A DNA stretch of 64,000 bases, taken from positions 661,702 through 725,701 of the forward strand of contig PTEU01000002.1 of assembly GCA_004359425.1 (NCBI GenBank), read 5' to 3'. Made by a program: the position numbers and the translations under genes. Positions 1-11,495 of this stretch are shown here, one piece after another (within the stretch, counting starts at the first letter, position 1; each line of letters opens with the position of its first letter). This DNA is from Ideonella sp. MAG2. GTDB lineage: Bacteria; Pseudomonadota; Gammaproteobacteria; Burkholderiales; Burkholderiaceae_C. Below the pieces are notes generated by a model. It was not told the origin of the DNA. It searched no databases and saw only the letters and a list, made by a program, of their open reading frames with translations.

Positions 1-1217
1 ACAAAATCTTCTTTCAGGTCCTGGGTGCGCGGGGCGAATTGATTGCCGGTGACCGCGAATTGCCTTCGCCCCCTGAGGGCGGCAACCTCACGGTGGGCGA
101 GGTTCAGTTCCGCGATGAGGTGGTGCAGAACGAGGCCGTCCGCATCGCCAGCATGAGGCTGACGCCAGGGATGTCGGCCGAGCCGGGCATCACCTTGGTG
201 CAGGTGGCCGAAACCATGGACAAGCGCGAGCGGCTGACCACGGAAATCATCAAAGGCGTGCTGCTGCCACAGTATGTGATTTTGCCCTTAGCGGTTTTAC
301 TCGTATGGTTCGCCTTGGCCCGAGGCATTGCCCCGCTATCGCACCTTCAGCAACGCATTCTGAAGCGCGAAAGCCATGATCTCAGCCCGATCGACGTCCA
401 CGATGCGCCCGAAGAAGTGGCCCCGCTGGTGCGCTCGATCAACGAGCTGTTGGCGCGACTCGACCAGTCCATGAGCGCGCAGAAGCACTTTTTGGCGGAT
501 GCGGCACACCAGCTCAAAACCCCGTTAGCCGGTTTGCGCACCCAGGCCGAGTTGGCCCAGCGCGAGCTGGATGAGCGTGGCGATGTGGGATCGGTACGCA
601 AGTCCTTGCAGCAAATCTCACGCTCCAGCCAGCGGGCGGCGCATATGGTGAACCAGCTCTTGTCCATGGCCCGCGCTGAGGACGAAGAGCAGGCGCGGCG
701 GCAACAGGCTTTCAACATCGCCCGCCTGGCCACTGACACCGTACAGGACTTTGTGCCCAAGGCCATGGACAAGCGTATTGACCTGGGCTATGAAGGCCCT
801 GAGAGCAGCGAAGACCTGCCTCGTTTGGTGGGCCAACCATTGCTGGTGCGCGAGATGATCCGCAACCTGGTGGACAACGCCTTGCAGTACACCCCAGAGG
901 GCGGTTGTGTCACCGTGCGCATCATGGCGGACCCTTTTGGTCAGGTGCTGGTGCTGCAAGTTGAAGACAACGGCCCAGGCATCCCAGAGGCTGAACGTGA
1001 ACTGGTGTTCCAACCTTTTTACCGAGCCCTGGGCACCAATGTCGATGGCAGCGGCTTGGGCCTGGCCATCGTGCGAGAAATTGTGGAGAAGCACGACGCC
1101 AGCCTGACGGTCGAGGACGCCCGCCCCCAGGTGGGCGAGCACGCGGATCGACCCGGCACGCGCTTCACCGTGCGCTTCGCCTTGGCCGCAGGCCCGGACG
1201 GGCCAAACGCAGCTTGA
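1..1217 (+). CDS. Sensor histidine kinase, TctE/QseC-like (5' end missing)
   Basis: Membrane sensor kinase of a two-component system; only the C-terminal ~405 residues are present because the reading frame is already open at base 3, ahead of any start. What is visible: the end of a periplasmic sensor domain of the type found in TctE-like kinases, a membrane helix around 270-330, a HAMP-like segment, then the dimerisation helix with phospho-acceptor His (codon 507-509, in AAHQLKTPL), an N-box (RNLVDNALQYTP), G1 (DNGPGIP) and G2 (GSGLGLAIV) of the ATPase domain. All catalytic boxes look intact. The partner response regulator would be expected upstream, outside the window. The substrate sensed cannot be told; tricarboxylate sensing is only a family possibility. 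Confidence 0.9.
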   Translation, partial: KIFFQVLGARGELIAGDRELPSPPEGGNLTVGEVQFRDEVVQNEAVRIASMRLTPGMSAEPGITLVQVAETMDKRERLTTEIIKGVLLPQYVILPLAVLLVWFALARGIAPLSHLQQRILKRESHDLSPIDVHDAPEEVAPLVRSINELLARLDQSMSAQKHFLADAAHQLKTPLAGLRTQAELAQRELDERGDVGSVRKSLQQISRSSQRAAHMVNQLLSMARAEDEEQARRQQAFNIARLATDTVQDFVPKAMDKRIDLGYEGPESSEDLPRLVGQPLLVREMIRNLVDNALQYTPEGGCVTVRIMADPFGQVLVLQVEDNGPGIPEAERELVFQPFYRALGTNVDGSGLGLAIVREIVEKHDASLTVEDARPQVGEHADRPGTRFTVRFALAAGPDGPNAA

Positions 1218-1222
1218 GGGTA

Positions 1223-1242
1223 TAGGGGGGTGAGGCCCCCTA
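1223..1242 (+). terminator. Short hairpin after the kinase gene
   Basis: A 7-bp stem (TAGGGGG / CCCCCTA) with a 6-nt loop lies 6 bases after the kinase stop codon. There is no T tract behind it, so it is either a weak or factor-assisted terminator or an mRNA 3'-end stabiliser. Confidence 0.3.
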
Positions 1243-1351
1243 GGGTCGGGAAGCCCGTAGGGATGGGTAGCCGACGCCGAGCTTTCTACAGTGCGCTCAG
1301 CGTTCGGTAGGGATCGGACGCGTGAATCCAAACCCCACAAGGAGTTCTTGC

Positions 1352-1972
1352 ATGAACCGCACTCTGCTGACCGCCGCCGCTCTGTTGACCCTGGCTGGCA
1401 CGACCTTCGCCAACGGCATCGCTGGCGGCGTTTCCCCGAACCAAGCCCAGGCTGCCCCGCAGGCCACCCCAAAGGTGGTGGTCGCTCAAGATATCGCCCC
1501 GCAGGCCACCAACCTGATCAACTTTGACACGATCACTGCCCCCGACCTGTTCATCAGCACCACGGCGCTGGTGTCGGTGGGCACAGTGCAGTTCAATGGC
1601 TCCAGCACCCAACCACTGGATGGTGGCGCTGTGTTGAATTCCTCGTCTAATTTCAGCGTTACAGGCTATTCAGCGCCCAATTTCTTGGCATTCAACTGCA
1701 ACACCACCATGGCCGATGGTGGTGTTCCTCGTCTGCCTGAAGTGATTCGCTTTGCCAGCGAAGTCAGCCAAGTCTCTCTGAAGATCGGCTCAGGTATCGA
1801 CGTGGGAGCCAAGGTGACGATGTTCGGCATCGGCAGCCAAGGGGTTGAAAAGAAGGTCGTCACCCTTGCTGCGGCGTTGAAAACCATCAAGTTCAGCAAA
1901 CCCCTGACCCACGTGATGATGAGCGCTGGTGCGTGCAAGTTTGTGGTGGACGACATCGGCTTCGTCAACTGA
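1352..1972 (+). CDS. Secreted protein of unknown function, beta-sandwich-like
   Basis: 206-residue exported protein. ATG at 1352 is chosen because AAGGAG precedes it by a few bases and it begins a clear signal peptide (MNRTLLTAAALLTLAGTTFA). The mature part is low in charge and rich in Val, Ser and Thr. Its C-terminal half has alternating hydrophobic strands ending in FVVDDIGFVN, which resembles the closing strand of the lectin-like beta-sandwich domains common in PEP-CTERM cargo, but no PEP-CTERM sorting tail is present. Two cysteines (in FNCN and GACKF) could form a disulfide. It stands alone between the kinase and the convergent rodA gene, sharing a bidirectional hairpin with the latter. 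Function unknown. Confidence 0.7.
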   Translation: MNRTLLTAAALLTLAGTTFANGIAGGVSPNQAQAAPQATPKVVVAQDIAPQATNLINFDTITAPDLFISTTALVSVGTVQFNGSSTQPLDGGAVLNSSSNFSVTGYSAPNFLAFNCNTTMADGGVPRLPEVIRFASEVSQVSLKIGSGIDVGAKVTMFGIGSQGVEKKVVTLAAALKTIKFSKPLTHVMMSAGACKFVVDDIGFVN

Positions 1973-1983
1973 TAACGCCCCGC

Positions 1984-2007
1984 CTGAAGGGGTGCCCGCC
2001 CCTTCAG
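1984..2007. terminator. Bidirectional hairpin between convergent genes
   Basis: Perfect 9-bp inverted repeat CTGAAGGGG / CCCCTTCAG with a 6-nt loop lies between the secreted-protein gene and rodA and overlaps the rodA stop codon (2004-2006). Its position between two convergent 3' ends fits a shared terminator, although neither side has a long T run. Confidence 0.6.
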
Positions 2008-3158
2008 CTCTGCATGAGGCGGCGGCTCTTGGCAATGGACATCAGCATGCCAAGGGCCAGCCCCAGGGTCACCATGGCCGTGCCGCCGTAGCTGATGAAG
2101 GGCAATGGAATACCCACCACTGGCAAGATGCCGCTGACCATGCCCATGTTGACCATGGCATAGGTGAAAAAGCTCAGAGTGATGGCACCCGCCAAGAGGC
2201 GCGAAAACACGGTGGGGGCCTCAGCCGCAATCATCAAACCGCGAAACAGCACAAAGGTGAAGGCGGCGATCAGACCCAACACGCCCACCAAACCGAATTC
2301 CTCGGCAAAGGCGGCGAAGATGAAGTCGGTGGTGCGCTCGGGAATGAACTCCAGGTGCGTCTGCGTGCCGTTCATGAAGCCCTTGCCGGTCCAACCGCCA
2401 GAGCCAATGGCGATCATGCCCTGAATGATGTGAAAGCCCTTACCCAGAGGGTCTTTGGTCGGGTCCAGCAGGGTACAGACGCGGGTCTTTTGATACTCCC
2501 GCAACAGCGGCCACTTCACATCGGGTTGGCATATGCTGTCTTCAGACATCACCAAGGCCACGATGCCGATCACCGCAATCAGCACAACGGGCAAGATAAG
2601 CCGCCAAGACAAGCCCGCAAAGAAAATCACATAAAGGCCGGCCGACAAGATGAGGATGGAGGTGCCCAAATCAGGCTGCTTGGCCACCAGGCCCACCGGC
2701 ACCAATAGCAGCACAGCCGCCACCGCAAAGTCCAGCGTCCGCAACTGCCCCTCACGCTTCTGGAACCACCACGCCAGCATTAGCGGCATGGCCAGCTTCA
2801 TGATCTCGCTGGGCTGGATCACCACGCCCACATTGAGCCAGCGCGTGGCCCCCTTTTTGGTCAGACCAAAAAGCATGGTGGCTACCAACAGCGTGACCCC
2901 CACCACATAGAGCGGCACCGCCAAGGCCATCAAACGCTGTGGAGGCACCTGGGCCACCACAAACAAAATCGCCAGCGCAATCATCATGTTGCGCCCGTGA
3001 TCCACAAAACGGGTTCCGTGGTCATAGCCTGCGGAGTACATGGTGACCAAGCCAAATGCCGCCAGGATCAGCAACCCCAGAGTCAAGGGCAGGTCGAAGC
3101 TCGAAAACACCGGCCTGAGCCGCTGCCACAGCGATGGCCGCTCGAACACGATGCTCAT
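2004..3158 (-). CDS. rodA: Rod-shape SEDS peptidoglycan polymerase RodA
   Basis: SEDS-family glycosyltransferase that polymerises lipid II glycan strands in the elongasome together with PBP2. 384 residues, the usual RodA length, with about ten membrane helices. Family motifs seen: EFIPERTTDFIFAAFAEEFG in the C-terminal third and ISYGGTAMVTLGLALG near the end. It is the last gene of the mreBCD-mrdA-rodA operon; its ATG overlaps the mrdA stop by 4 bases (ATGA), which implies translational coupling and equal dosage of the SEDS/PBP pair. Confidence 0.97.
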   Translation of the reverse strand: MSIVFERPSLWQRLRPVFSSFDLPLTLGLLILAAFGLVTMYSAGYDHGTRFVDHGRNMMIALAILFVVAQVPPQRLMALAVPLYVVGVTLLVATMLFGLTKKGATRWLNVGVVIQPSEIMKLAMPLMLAWWFQKREGQLRTLDFAVAAVLLLVPVGLVAKQPDLGTSILILSAGLYVIFFAGLSWRLILPVVLIAVIGIVALVMSEDSICQPDVKWPLLREYQKTRVCTLLDPTKDPLGKGFHIIQGMIAIGSGGWTGKGFMNGTQTHLEFIPERTTDFIFAAFAEEFGLVGVLGLIAAFTFVLFRGLMIAAEAPTVFSRLLAGAITLSFFTYAMVNMGMVSGILPVVGIPLPFISYGGTAMVTLGLALGMLMSIAKSRRLMQS

Positions 3159-5239
3159 GGTCTTACTCCTGAGGCACGCGGGGCCGCATCGACCGGGGTG
3201 CGAACGGGCGCGGCAGTAGGCACTGATGGGGCCGCCGATGCTGCGGAGGCACTGCCTACGGCAGGGGCCTCGGGAGTGGCCGCCGCCCCTGCGCCAGACG
3301 GCAAGGGCACTGAAGATGCAGGCCTGGGTGCGCCCACGGGCGCGACAGACTGGCCCTTCTGCGTCAAGGCAATGTCCTCTTCGCTGGGATAGTGACCCAG
3401 CAAAACGTAGTCGAACACGCGCCGAGCGATGGGGGCCGCCGCAGCCGCACCCCAGCCCGCGTTCTCAACGATCACGGCCAAGGCAATGCGTGGCTTGTCT
3501 AGGGGTGCAAAGGCCACATAGAGCGAGTGATCGCGCAAGTGCTCGGCCATGCGCGCCGCGCTGTACTTTTCGTTCTGGCGAATACCCACGGCCTGGGCGG
3601 TGCCTGTCTTGCCACCGCTGGCATACGGTGCACCGACAAAAATTCGGGTAGAGGTGCCCTGTTGGGTCACTCCGTGCATGGCCTGCATGATCACGTTCAC
3701 CTGCTCGGGCTTGAGGGCCAGAGGTTCGAGTGCCTTGGCCGACACGGTGCGGCGCTGATGCGTCACCACATCTTCAATCTCTTTGACCAAGCGCGGCTCA
3801 AAGCGTTGGCCACCCGCCGCCAAGATGGCCATGGCATTGGCCAGTTGCAACATGGTGAAGTTGTTATAGCCCTGGCCGATGCCTAAGGAGATGGTTTCAC
3901 CGGCATACCACTTGCGCTGCTCAGGCCGTTTGTAGGTGCGGCGCTTCCAGTCCTGGGACGGCAGCACGCCGGTGACTTCACCTTCCAAGTCGATGTTGGT
4001 GCGCCGCCCAAAACCAAAGGGACTGAGTTGATCGTGGATCATGTCCACCCCCATCTCATTGGCCAGGGTGTAGTAGTAAACGTTGGAGGACTCAACGATG
4101 GAGCGCCGCATGTCCATCGCGCCGCCACGCTCGTTCTCGGGGCTGCCGTAACGATGGCCGCCAAACATGAAATAGCCCGGGTCGTTGATGATGGTAGAGG
4201 GCGAACGCTTACCGGCGTTGAGCGCGGCCATCGCCATAAAGGGTTTGTAAGTGGAGCCGGGCGGATAAGTGCCGCGCAGCGCGCGGTTCAGCAGCGGCTT
4301 GTCGATGGACTCATTCAGCTCCCGCCAGTTCTCAACATCGATGCCGTCCACAAACTTGTTGGGGTCGTAGGTGGGCTTGGAGACAAAGGCCAAAATTTCG
4401 CCATTGCGCGGGTCGATGGCCACCAAAGCGCCTCGGCGCGCCCCAAACATCTCCTCGACCAGGGCCTGCAACTTGATATCGACAGACAGCACCAAGGTAT
4501 TGCCGGGCGTGGCCGGTAGGTTGTCCAGGCGGCGCACCGCCCGGCCCCCGGCCGAGGTCTCCATTTGCTCAAAACCCGTGGTGCCGTGCAGGTCCAACTC
4601 GTAGCTTTGCTCCAAGCCCAGCTTGCCGATGTACTCGGTGCCACGGTAGTTGGCCTGGGCTTCGTCCTCCCAGTCCTCCATGGCTTTTTTCTCGGCCTGG
4701 TTGATCCGGCCAATGTAGCCAATCAGGTGGCTGCCGGTTTCACCCAGCGGGTAGTTGCGGAACAAGCGCGCCTTGATCTCAACGCCTGGGAATTGAAAGC
4801 GCCGGGCAATGAAGCGCGCCACTTCTTCGTCACTGAGCCGGTTGCGGATGGGCAAGGACTCAAAGCTCTTGCTTTCTTCCAGTTGGCGCTTGAAGCGACG
4901 CCGATCGCGCGGCTGAATGTCAATGAACTCACCCAGCTTGTTGATGGTGGCCTCCAAGTCCACCACCCGTGACGGGGTGATCTCCAGCGTATAGGCGGTG
5001 TAGTTAGTGGCCAGCACCACCCCATTGCGGTCGACGATGCGCCCCCGGTTGGGCACGATGGGCACCACCGCAATGCGGTTGGACTCCGCGCGCGAGGCCA
5101 GTTCGTCGTGACGAAGAACTTGCAGATGAATCATCCGGCTCACCAAGAGGCCGAAGCCGATCAAGATGAACAAGACAGCCGCGATGATGCGCAGCTTAAA
5201 GCGGTCCAACTCGGCTTCTAGGTTCTTCAGCTCGGTCAT
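3155..5239 (-). CDS. mrdA: Penicillin-binding protein 2 (elongasome transpeptidase)
   Basis: Class B PBP that crosslinks side-wall peptidoglycan. 694 residues, somewhat longer than E. coli PBP2 because of an Ala/Pro/Val-rich C-terminal tail of about 60 residues after the catalytic domain. One N-terminal membrane helix (about residues 19-38), then the PBP dimer domain, then the transpeptidase domain with active-site Ser329 in GSTYKPF, an SxN motif in VESSNVYYY, and KTG in SGGKTGTAQ. All three boxes are intact. It lies 52 bases after mreD and overlaps rodA by 4 bases. Confidence 0.96.
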   Translation of the reverse strand: MTELKNLEAELDRFKLRIIAAVLFILIGFGLLVSRMIHLQVLRHDELASRAESNRIAVVPIVPNRGRIVDRNGVVLATNYTAYTLEITPSRVVDLEATINKLGEFIDIQPRDRRRFKRQLEESKSFESLPIRNRLSDEEVARFIARRFQFPGVEIKARLFRNYPLGETGSHLIGYIGRINQAEKKAMEDWEDEAQANYRGTEYIGKLGLEQSYELDLHGTTGFEQMETSAGGRAVRRLDNLPATPGNTLVLSVDIKLQALVEEMFGARRGALVAIDPRNGEILAFVSKPTYDPNKFVDGIDVENWRELNESIDKPLLNRALRGTYPPGSTYKPFMAMAALNAGKRSPSTIINDPGYFMFGGHRYGSPENERGGAMDMRRSIVESSNVYYYTLANEMGVDMIHDQLSPFGFGRRTNIDLEGEVTGVLPSQDWKRRTYKRPEQRKWYAGETISLGIGQGYNNFTMLQLANAMAILAAGGQRFEPRLVKEIEDVVTHQRRTVSAKALEPLALKPEQVNVIMQAMHGVTQQGTSTRIFVGAPYASGGKTGTAQAVGIRQNEKYSAARMAEHLRDHSLYVAFAPLDKPRIALAVIVENAGWGAAAAAPIARRVFDYVLLGHYPSEEDIALTQKGQSVAPVGAPRPASSVPLPSGAGAAATPEAPAVGSASAASAAPSVPTAAPVRTPVDAAPRASGVRP

Positions 5240-5291
5240 GGGCAGCCCACCCAGGCCAACATCAGCTCAACGCCGTTGCGCTGCAACGCCT

Positions 5292-5813
5292 TCATAGCGG
5301 CCGGTTCTTGTCGGGGTCGGGCGGGCGGCGTTGCGGTGCCAGCAGCAACCACGTCACCACTGGCCAGAGCAAGCCCTCGATCGCGGGGGCGACGAGCACC
5401 CCCCAACCCGGAAAGCCATCGCCCGCCAGCACACGCACGGCCAAGGCCACCAAGGCCGAGGCATAGAACAGGGGCAGCACGTGCAAGACCTGCTCCACCA
5501 AAGAAAACCACAGCACCCGGCGATGGATGGTGATGGCCAAAAAACTCAGCAGGGTGTAGGAGAGCGCATGCTGCCCCAACAGAGAGCCCGCGTGAACGTC
5601 CATCAACAAGCCAAACACAAAGGCGGCCCCCACCCCTACCCGCCGCGGCTGGTGCACATTCCAAAACACCAAGACCAAGGCCATCAAGTCGGGCATCATG
5701 GGCATGCGCCCCAAGGGCACCATGTTCAGGCCCATGGCCACAAACAGGCTGAGCCACAAAAACACCGGGTTCACAGGCAGCAAGAGCTGGTCTGAGCTGC
5801 GCGGCATGATCAT
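5292..5813 (-). CDS. mreD: Rod-shape-determining protein MreD
   Basis: Polytopic inner-membrane subunit of the elongasome, 173 residues with about five or six hydrophobic helices. Recognised by position between mreC and mrdA and by conserved MreD features: the run around MMPDLMALVLVFW and the FGLLMDVHAGSLLGQHAL segment, where the Asp lies in a membrane helix. Its start overlaps the mreC stop by 4 bases. It stabilises MreC-PBP2 interactions in the cytoplasmic membrane. Confidence 0.93.
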   Translation of the reverse strand: MIMPRSSDQLLLPVNPVFLWLSLFVAMGLNMVPLGRMPMMPDLMALVLVFWNVHQPRRVGVGAAFVFGLLMDVHAGSLLGQHALSYTLLSFLAITIHRRVLWFSLVEQVLHVLPLFYASALVALAVRVLAGDGFPGWGVLVAPAIEGLLWPVVTWLLLAPQRRPPDPDKNRPL

Positions 5814-6739
5814 TTGCGGCCTCCCACTCGGCCATGGCGGCTGGTGCTGCGCTCCGGCTCCACCGGTTCAGAAGGCCGGGGCGGTTGGTGCAAGGCCAGC
5901 GGCTCCAGCACCAGCACATGGCGCACGCCGTCCGGTGGGGCGGTGGGCCTCAGGATGATGCGCGCGAACGAGGTGTCGCCCCGTGTGTCCACCTTGGCCA
6001 CCCGCGCCACTTGCAAGCCTTGAGGATAGATGCCGTCGACCCCGCTGGTGATCAGCACATCGCCCACCTGAACATCGTCGTTACTGGCCATGAAGCGCAG
6101 CTCCATGGCCCGGCCGTCACCCGTCCCAAAGGCCGCACTGCGGTGCTCGGTGCGCGGGTTGAGCACGGGAATGGCGGCATCCTTATCAACCAGCAGCGTG
6201 ACCTCCGCAGACAGCGGGTAGACCCGTGTCACCTGCCCTAACACGCCTTGCTCATTGATCACGGGCGAGCCCGCCACCAAGCCATGTTGCGAGCCCCGGT
6301 CCAGAAAAATCTTGCGCGAATAGGCATCAGGAGCCTCGTACAAGACCTCGGCAGGCTGCGACTTCACCGTCACCTGCGGGCGCAATTCCAGCAAGGCGCG
6401 CAGCCGCGTGTTCTCTTCGACCAAGCGGTCTGCCCGCGACGAACGCTCGGCCTGCTGGGCCAGTTTGGCGCGCATGGCGTTCTCTTGGGCGCGAGCGGCC
6501 TCAAGCCCTTGCAGGTAGTCGCCCGCCTGGGCATAGGCCGCCACCGGCAGACTCAGCGCTTGTTGAACCGGCAGCAGCACCGTTGCCATGGCGGCACGCA
6601 AAGGCTGGGTCAAGGTGAAGCGCGAGTCGGCGGCCATCAAGAACAGCGCCAAGGCTGAAAAGAAGACGACCTTGGTCAGGGCCGAGGGGCCCTGTCTGAA
6701 GAACGGCGGCGGAGAGCGTTCAAGCGTGCCGAGAGACAT
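5810..6739 (-). CDS. mreC: Rod-shape-determining protein MreC
   Basis: Periplasmic scaffold of the elongasome that activates PBP2. 309 residues: cytoplasmic N-terminus of about 20 residues, one membrane helix (VVFFSALALFLMAADS), a Gln/Ala/Arg-rich coiled coil (about residues 70-115) for dimerisation, and a double beta-barrel domain with GSQHGLVAGSPVIN and VGDVLITSGVDGIYPQGL, both typical of MreC. The last 30 residues are Pro/Arg-rich and variable. Spaced 57 bases after mreB and overlapping mreD by 4 bases. Confidence 0.95.
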   Translation of the reverse strand: MSLGTLERSPPPFFRQGPSALTKVVFFSALALFLMAADSRFTLTQPLRAAMATVLLPVQQALSLPVAAYAQAGDYLQGLEAARAQENAMRAKLAQQAERSSRADRLVEENTRLRALLELRPQVTVKSQPAEVLYEAPDAYSRKIFLDRGSQHGLVAGSPVINEQGVLGQVTRVYPLSAEVTLLVDKDAAIPVLNPRTEHRSAAFGTGDGRAMELRFMASNDDVQVGDVLITSGVDGIYPQGLQVARVAKVDTRGDTSFARIILRPTAPPDGVRHVLVLEPLALHQPPRPSEPVEPERSTSRHGRVGGRK

Positions 6740-6796
6740 GGCGGTCGGCCAGAGGCCAACAAAAGGGTGAAAGAACGCGCAGCGACGGAGCGCCGC

Positions 6797-8206
<1,410 letters not shown>

Positions 8207-8506
8207 ATGGCACTCACCCCCACGGATGTGAGCCGGATCGCCCATCTGGCGCGGCTGGACATCTCGCCCCAAGAAGCCGACGCCATGCTCGGCCAGCTCA
8301 ATGGCTTTTTCAATATCGTGGAGCAAATGAGCGCGGTGGACACCCAAGGCGTTGAGCCGCTCTATACCCCGCTTTCGGCCGTGCAAGAGGTTCACCTGCG
8401 GCTGCGCGACGACGCCGTGACCGACAACAGCGACCGTGCCCGCAACCAAGCCAGCGCACCGGCCGTGGAAGACGGCCTGTTCCTCGTGCCCAAAGTGATT
8501 GAATGA
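8207..8506 (+). CDS. gatC: Asp/Glu-tRNA amidotransferase subunit GatC
   Basis: Small subunit that clamps GatA to GatB in the enzyme converting Asp-tRNA(Asn) and Glu-tRNA(Gln) to Asn- and Gln-tRNA. 99 residues with the family pattern [12 protein letters not shown] near the start and VEPLYTPL in the middle. Ends by overlapping the gatA start by 4 bases. First gene of gatC-gatA-gatB. Confidence 0.94.
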   Translation: MALTPTDVSRIAHLARLDISPQEADAMLGQLNGFFNIVEQMSAVDTQGVEPLYTPLSAVQEVHLRLRDDAVTDNSDRARNQASAPAVEDGLFLVPKVIE

Positions 8507-10002
8507 AGATGAGCACAACAGACTTGCACCATTGGGGCGTGGCGGGCTTGGCCCAGGCCATGGCGGCCAAAACGGTTTCTAGCGTAGAGGCCACGCAGCA
8601 TTTGCTCAACCGCGCCCAAGCGCACACCACACTGGGTAGCTTTTTGCACCTGGACGCCGAGGCGGCGCTGAGCGCTGCCCGGGCCGCCGATGCCGCGCGT
8701 GCAGCGGGCCAGGCCGGGCCGTTAACGGGCGTGCCCTTGGCCCACAAGGACATTTTCGTCACCGCCGATATGCCTACCACGGCCGGCTCCAAAATGCTGG
8801 CGAACTACCGCAGCCCCTTTGATGCCACGGTGGTGGCGCGCTTGAAGGCAGCGGGTGCGGTGAGCTTGGGCAAGCTCAATTGCGACGAGTACGCCATGGG
8901 CTCGGCCAACGAGAACTCGGCTTATGGGCCAGTGCACAACCCTTGGGACACCCAGCGCGTGCCCGGCGGCTCTTCGGGCGGCTCGGCCGCTGCGGTCGCC
9001 GCGCGTTTGCTGCCCGGTGCCACCGGCACCGACACCGGCGGCTCCATCCGCCAACCCGCCAGCTTCAGCGGCGTCACCGGCATTAAGCCGACTTATGGGG
9101 TGTGCAGTCGCTACGGGATGATTGCCTTCGCCTCCAGCCTGGACCAAGCCGGCCCCTTGGCCCGCAGTGCCGAAGATTGCGCCCTGCTGCTCTCTGCCAT
9201 GAGTGGCTTTGACGAGCGCGACGCCACCAGCGCCGAGCGACCAGCGCAAGACTTCCACGCCCAGATGCTCACCGCCCGCGAGGGGGCCACGGCCAGCCAA
9301 CCGCTGAAGGGCCTGCGCATTGGCCTGCCGCAAGAGTTCTTCCCAGCGGCCTTGGCGCAGGACGTGAATGGGGCCGTGCGCAACGCCCTGGCCGAGCTGG
9401 AAAAGCTGGGGGCCACCTTGGTGGACGTCAGCCTGCCGCGCACCGAACTGTCCATCCCCGTCTACTACATCATTGCCCCGGCCGAGGCCAGCTCCAACCT
9501 GAGCCGGTTTGACGGTGTCAAGTTCGGCCATCGCGCCGCCCGGTACGACGACCTGATCGACATGTACAAAAAGACGCGCGCCGAGGGCTTTGGGGCCGAG
9601 GTGAAGCGCCGCATCATGATTGGCACCTATGTGCTCTCGCACGGCTATTACGACGCCTACTACCTGCAGGCCCAAAAGCTGCGCCGCATGATTGCCGAGG
9701 ACTTCCAGCGCTGCTTCACCCAGTGCGATGTGATCGCCGGCCCTGTGGCCCCGACCGTGGCCTGGAAGATCGGCGAGCAAGGCGGCGACCCATTGCAAGC
9801 CTATCTGGCCGACATCTTCACCCTGCCCGCCTCACTGGCCGGTTTGCCCGGCATGAGCGTGCCGGCGGGCTTTGGTGAAGGCGGTATGCCCGTGGGCCTG
9901 CAGCTCATCGGCAACTACTTCGCGGAAGGCCAACTGCTGCACACCGCGCATGCGCTGCAGCAAGCCACCGATTGGCACACCCGTGCCCCAGCAGGATTTT
10001 GA
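8503..10002 (+). CDS. gatA: Asp/Glu-tRNA amidotransferase subunit GatA
   Basis: Amidase-signature subunit that releases ammonia from glutamine or asparagine. 499 residues, slightly long only because of the Ala-rich N-terminal region. The Ser-cisSer-Lys triad is visible: Lys in [10 protein letters not shown], and the two serines in [13 protein letters not shown] and [14 protein letters not shown]. The ATG at 8503 overlaps the gatC stop (ATGA); an in-frame ATG two codons later (8509) is an alternative. Followed after 2 bases by gatB. Confidence 0.96.
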   Translation: MKMSTTDLHHWGVAGLAQAMAAKTVSSVEATQHLLNRAQAHTTLGSFLHLDAEAALSAARAADAARAAGQAGPLTGVPLAHKDIFVTADMPTTAGSKMLANYRSPFDATVVARLKAAGAVSLGKLNCDEYAMGSANENSAYGPVHNPWDTQRVPGGSSGGSAAAVAARLLPGATGTDTGGSIRQPASFSGVTGIKPTYGVCSRYGMIAFASSLDQAGPLARSAEDCALLLSAMSGFDERDATSAERPAQDFHAQMLTAREGATASQPLKGLRIGLPQEFFPAALAQDVNGAVRNALAELEKLGATLVDVSLPRTELSIPVYYIIAPAEASSNLSRFDGVKFGHRAARYDDLIDMYKKTRAEGFGAEVKRRIMIGTYVLSHGYYDAYYLQAQKLRRMIAEDFQRCFTQCDVIAGPVAPTVAWKIGEQGGDPLQAYLADIFTLPASLAGLPGMSVPAGFGEGGMPVGLQLIGNYFAEGQLLHTAHALQQATDWHTRAPAGF

Positions 10003-10004
10003 GT

Positions 10005-11459
10005 ATGAGCTCCTCTTCACAACTGGTTCGGGGTTACGAGGTCGTGATCGGCCTGGAAAACCATGTCCAGCTCTCGACGGTTTCCAAGATTTTTTCGGGT
10101 GCCTCTACCGCCTTTGGTGCCGCGCCCAATACCCAGGCCAGCCCTGTGGACCTGGCTTTGCCCGGTACCCTGCCGGTGCTCAACCGCGCCGCCGTCGAGC
10201 GCGCCATCCGCTTTGGTTTGGCGGTCGGGGCCAAGGTGGCGCCACTGTCCATCTTCGCGCGCAAAAACTACTTCTACCCCGACCTGCCCAAGGGCTACCA
10301 GATCAGCCAGTTTGAGATCCCGGTGGTGCAAGGCGGGCAGGTCGAGTTCTTCGTGGGCGATGTCAAAAAGACCGTGCAGCTCACCCGCGCCCACCTGGAA
10401 GAGGACGCGGGCAAGAGCCTGCACGAAGACTTTCATGGCCAGTCCGGCATCGACCTGAACCGCGCAGGCACCCCGCTGCTGGAGATCGTCTCTGAGCCCG
10501 ACATGCGCTCGGCCGCTGAAGCGGTGGAGTACGCCAAGACCTTGCATGCCCTGGTGATGTGGCTGGGCATTTGCGACGGCAATATGCAAGAGGGCTCCTT
10601 CCGCTGCGACGTGAATGTGTCGGTGCGCAAGCCCGGTGCACCCTATGGCACGCGCCGCGAGATCAAGAACCTCAACAGCTTCCGCTATCTTGTGGACGCG
10701 GTGAACTACGAGGTCAACTGGCAGATCGACGAGATCGAAGACGGCCGCAAAATCCAACAAGCCACGGTGCTCTACAACCCCGACCGGGGTGAGACCCGCG
10801 CCATGCGCAGCAAGGAAGACTCGGCCGACTACCGCTACTTCCCCGACCCCGACCTACCACCGCTGGTCATCGCGCCAGAGTGGGTCGAGCGCGTGAAGGG
10901 CGAGATGCCCGAACTGCCTCGCACCATGGCCGAGCGCTTTGTGGCGCAAGACGGCCTGCCCGCCTATGACGCGACCATGATGACCCAGAGCCTGGCGTTT
11001 GCGCGCTATTACGAAGCCGCGCGTGACGCCTGCAAAGCCCCGAAACTGGTGGCCAACTGGCTGATGGGTGAGGTGAGCAAGCGCCTGAACAGCGAAGGTC
11101 AGGACATTGCCGCGGCACCTGTGGCCGCCGCCACGCTGGCCGCACTGATTGGCCGCATTCAAGATGGCACCATCTCCAACAACGCCGCCAAACAAGTGTT
11201 TGACGCGTTGTGGAGCGGCGAGGGCCAAGGCGTGGATGCACTGATCGAGGCCAAGGGCCTGAAGCAGATGAACGACACCGGCGCGCTAGAGGCCATCATC
11301 GATGAAGTGCTGGCCGCCAATGCTAAGTCGGTGGAGGAGTTCCGCGCAGGCAAAGAGAAAGCCTTTAACGCCTTGGTCGGCCAGGTGATGAAGGCCTCCA
11401 AGGGCAAGGCCAACCCGGCGCAGGCCGGCGAGCTGCTCAAGCGCAAGCTGGAGGCCTGA
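10005..11459 (+). CDS. gatB: Asp/Glu-tRNA amidotransferase subunit GatB
   Basis: tRNA-binding kinase subunit that phosphorylates the mischarged Asp/Glu before amidation. 484 residues from the ATG at 10005, two bases after the gatA stop, giving [20 protein letters not shown], the normal GatB opening; the frame is open further upstream inside gatA but those residues are not GatB-like. Family motifs: [19 protein letters not shown], the acidic EDAGKSLHE, and [11 protein letters not shown]. The C-terminal YqeY-like tail domain is complete (about residues 340-484). Confidence 0.96.
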   Translation: MSSSSQLVRGYEVVIGLENHVQLSTVSKIFSGASTAFGAAPNTQASPVDLALPGTLPVLNRAAVERAIRFGLAVGAKVAPLSIFARKNYFYPDLPKGYQISQFEIPVVQGGQVEFFVGDVKKTVQLTRAHLEEDAGKSLHEDFHGQSGIDLNRAGTPLLEIVSEPDMRSAAEAVEYAKTLHALVMWLGICDGNMQEGSFRCDVNVSVRKPGAPYGTRREIKNLNSFRYLVDAVNYEVNWQIDEIEDGRKIQQATVLYNPDRGETRAMRSKEDSADYRYFPDPDLPPLVIAPEWVERVKGEMPELPRTMAERFVAQDGLPAYDATMMTQSLAFARYYEAARDACKAPKLVANWLMGEVSKRLNSEGQDIAAAPVAAATLAALIGRIQDGTISNNAAKQVFDALWSGEGQGVDALIEAKGLKQMNDTGALEAIIDEVLAANAKSVEEFRAGKEKAFNALVGQVMKASKGKANPAQAGELLKRKLEA

Positions 11460-11468
11460 GTCCAGCCC

Positions 11469-11495
11469 TGAGCCCTCGCTGCCAGCGGGGGCTCA
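11469..11495. terminator. Bidirectional terminator hairpin after gatB
   Basis: A 12-bp stem (TGAGCCCTCGCT / AGCGGGGGCTCA, one G-T wobble) with a 3-base loop is followed by AAAATTTG. It sits 9 bases after gatB and overlaps the stop codon of the convergent gene, so it probably ends both transcripts. Confidence 0.6.

Noticed and set aside
8722..9798. Minus-strand open frame opposite gatA
   Set aside because: Antisense shadow of a conserved amidase gene, no protein features.
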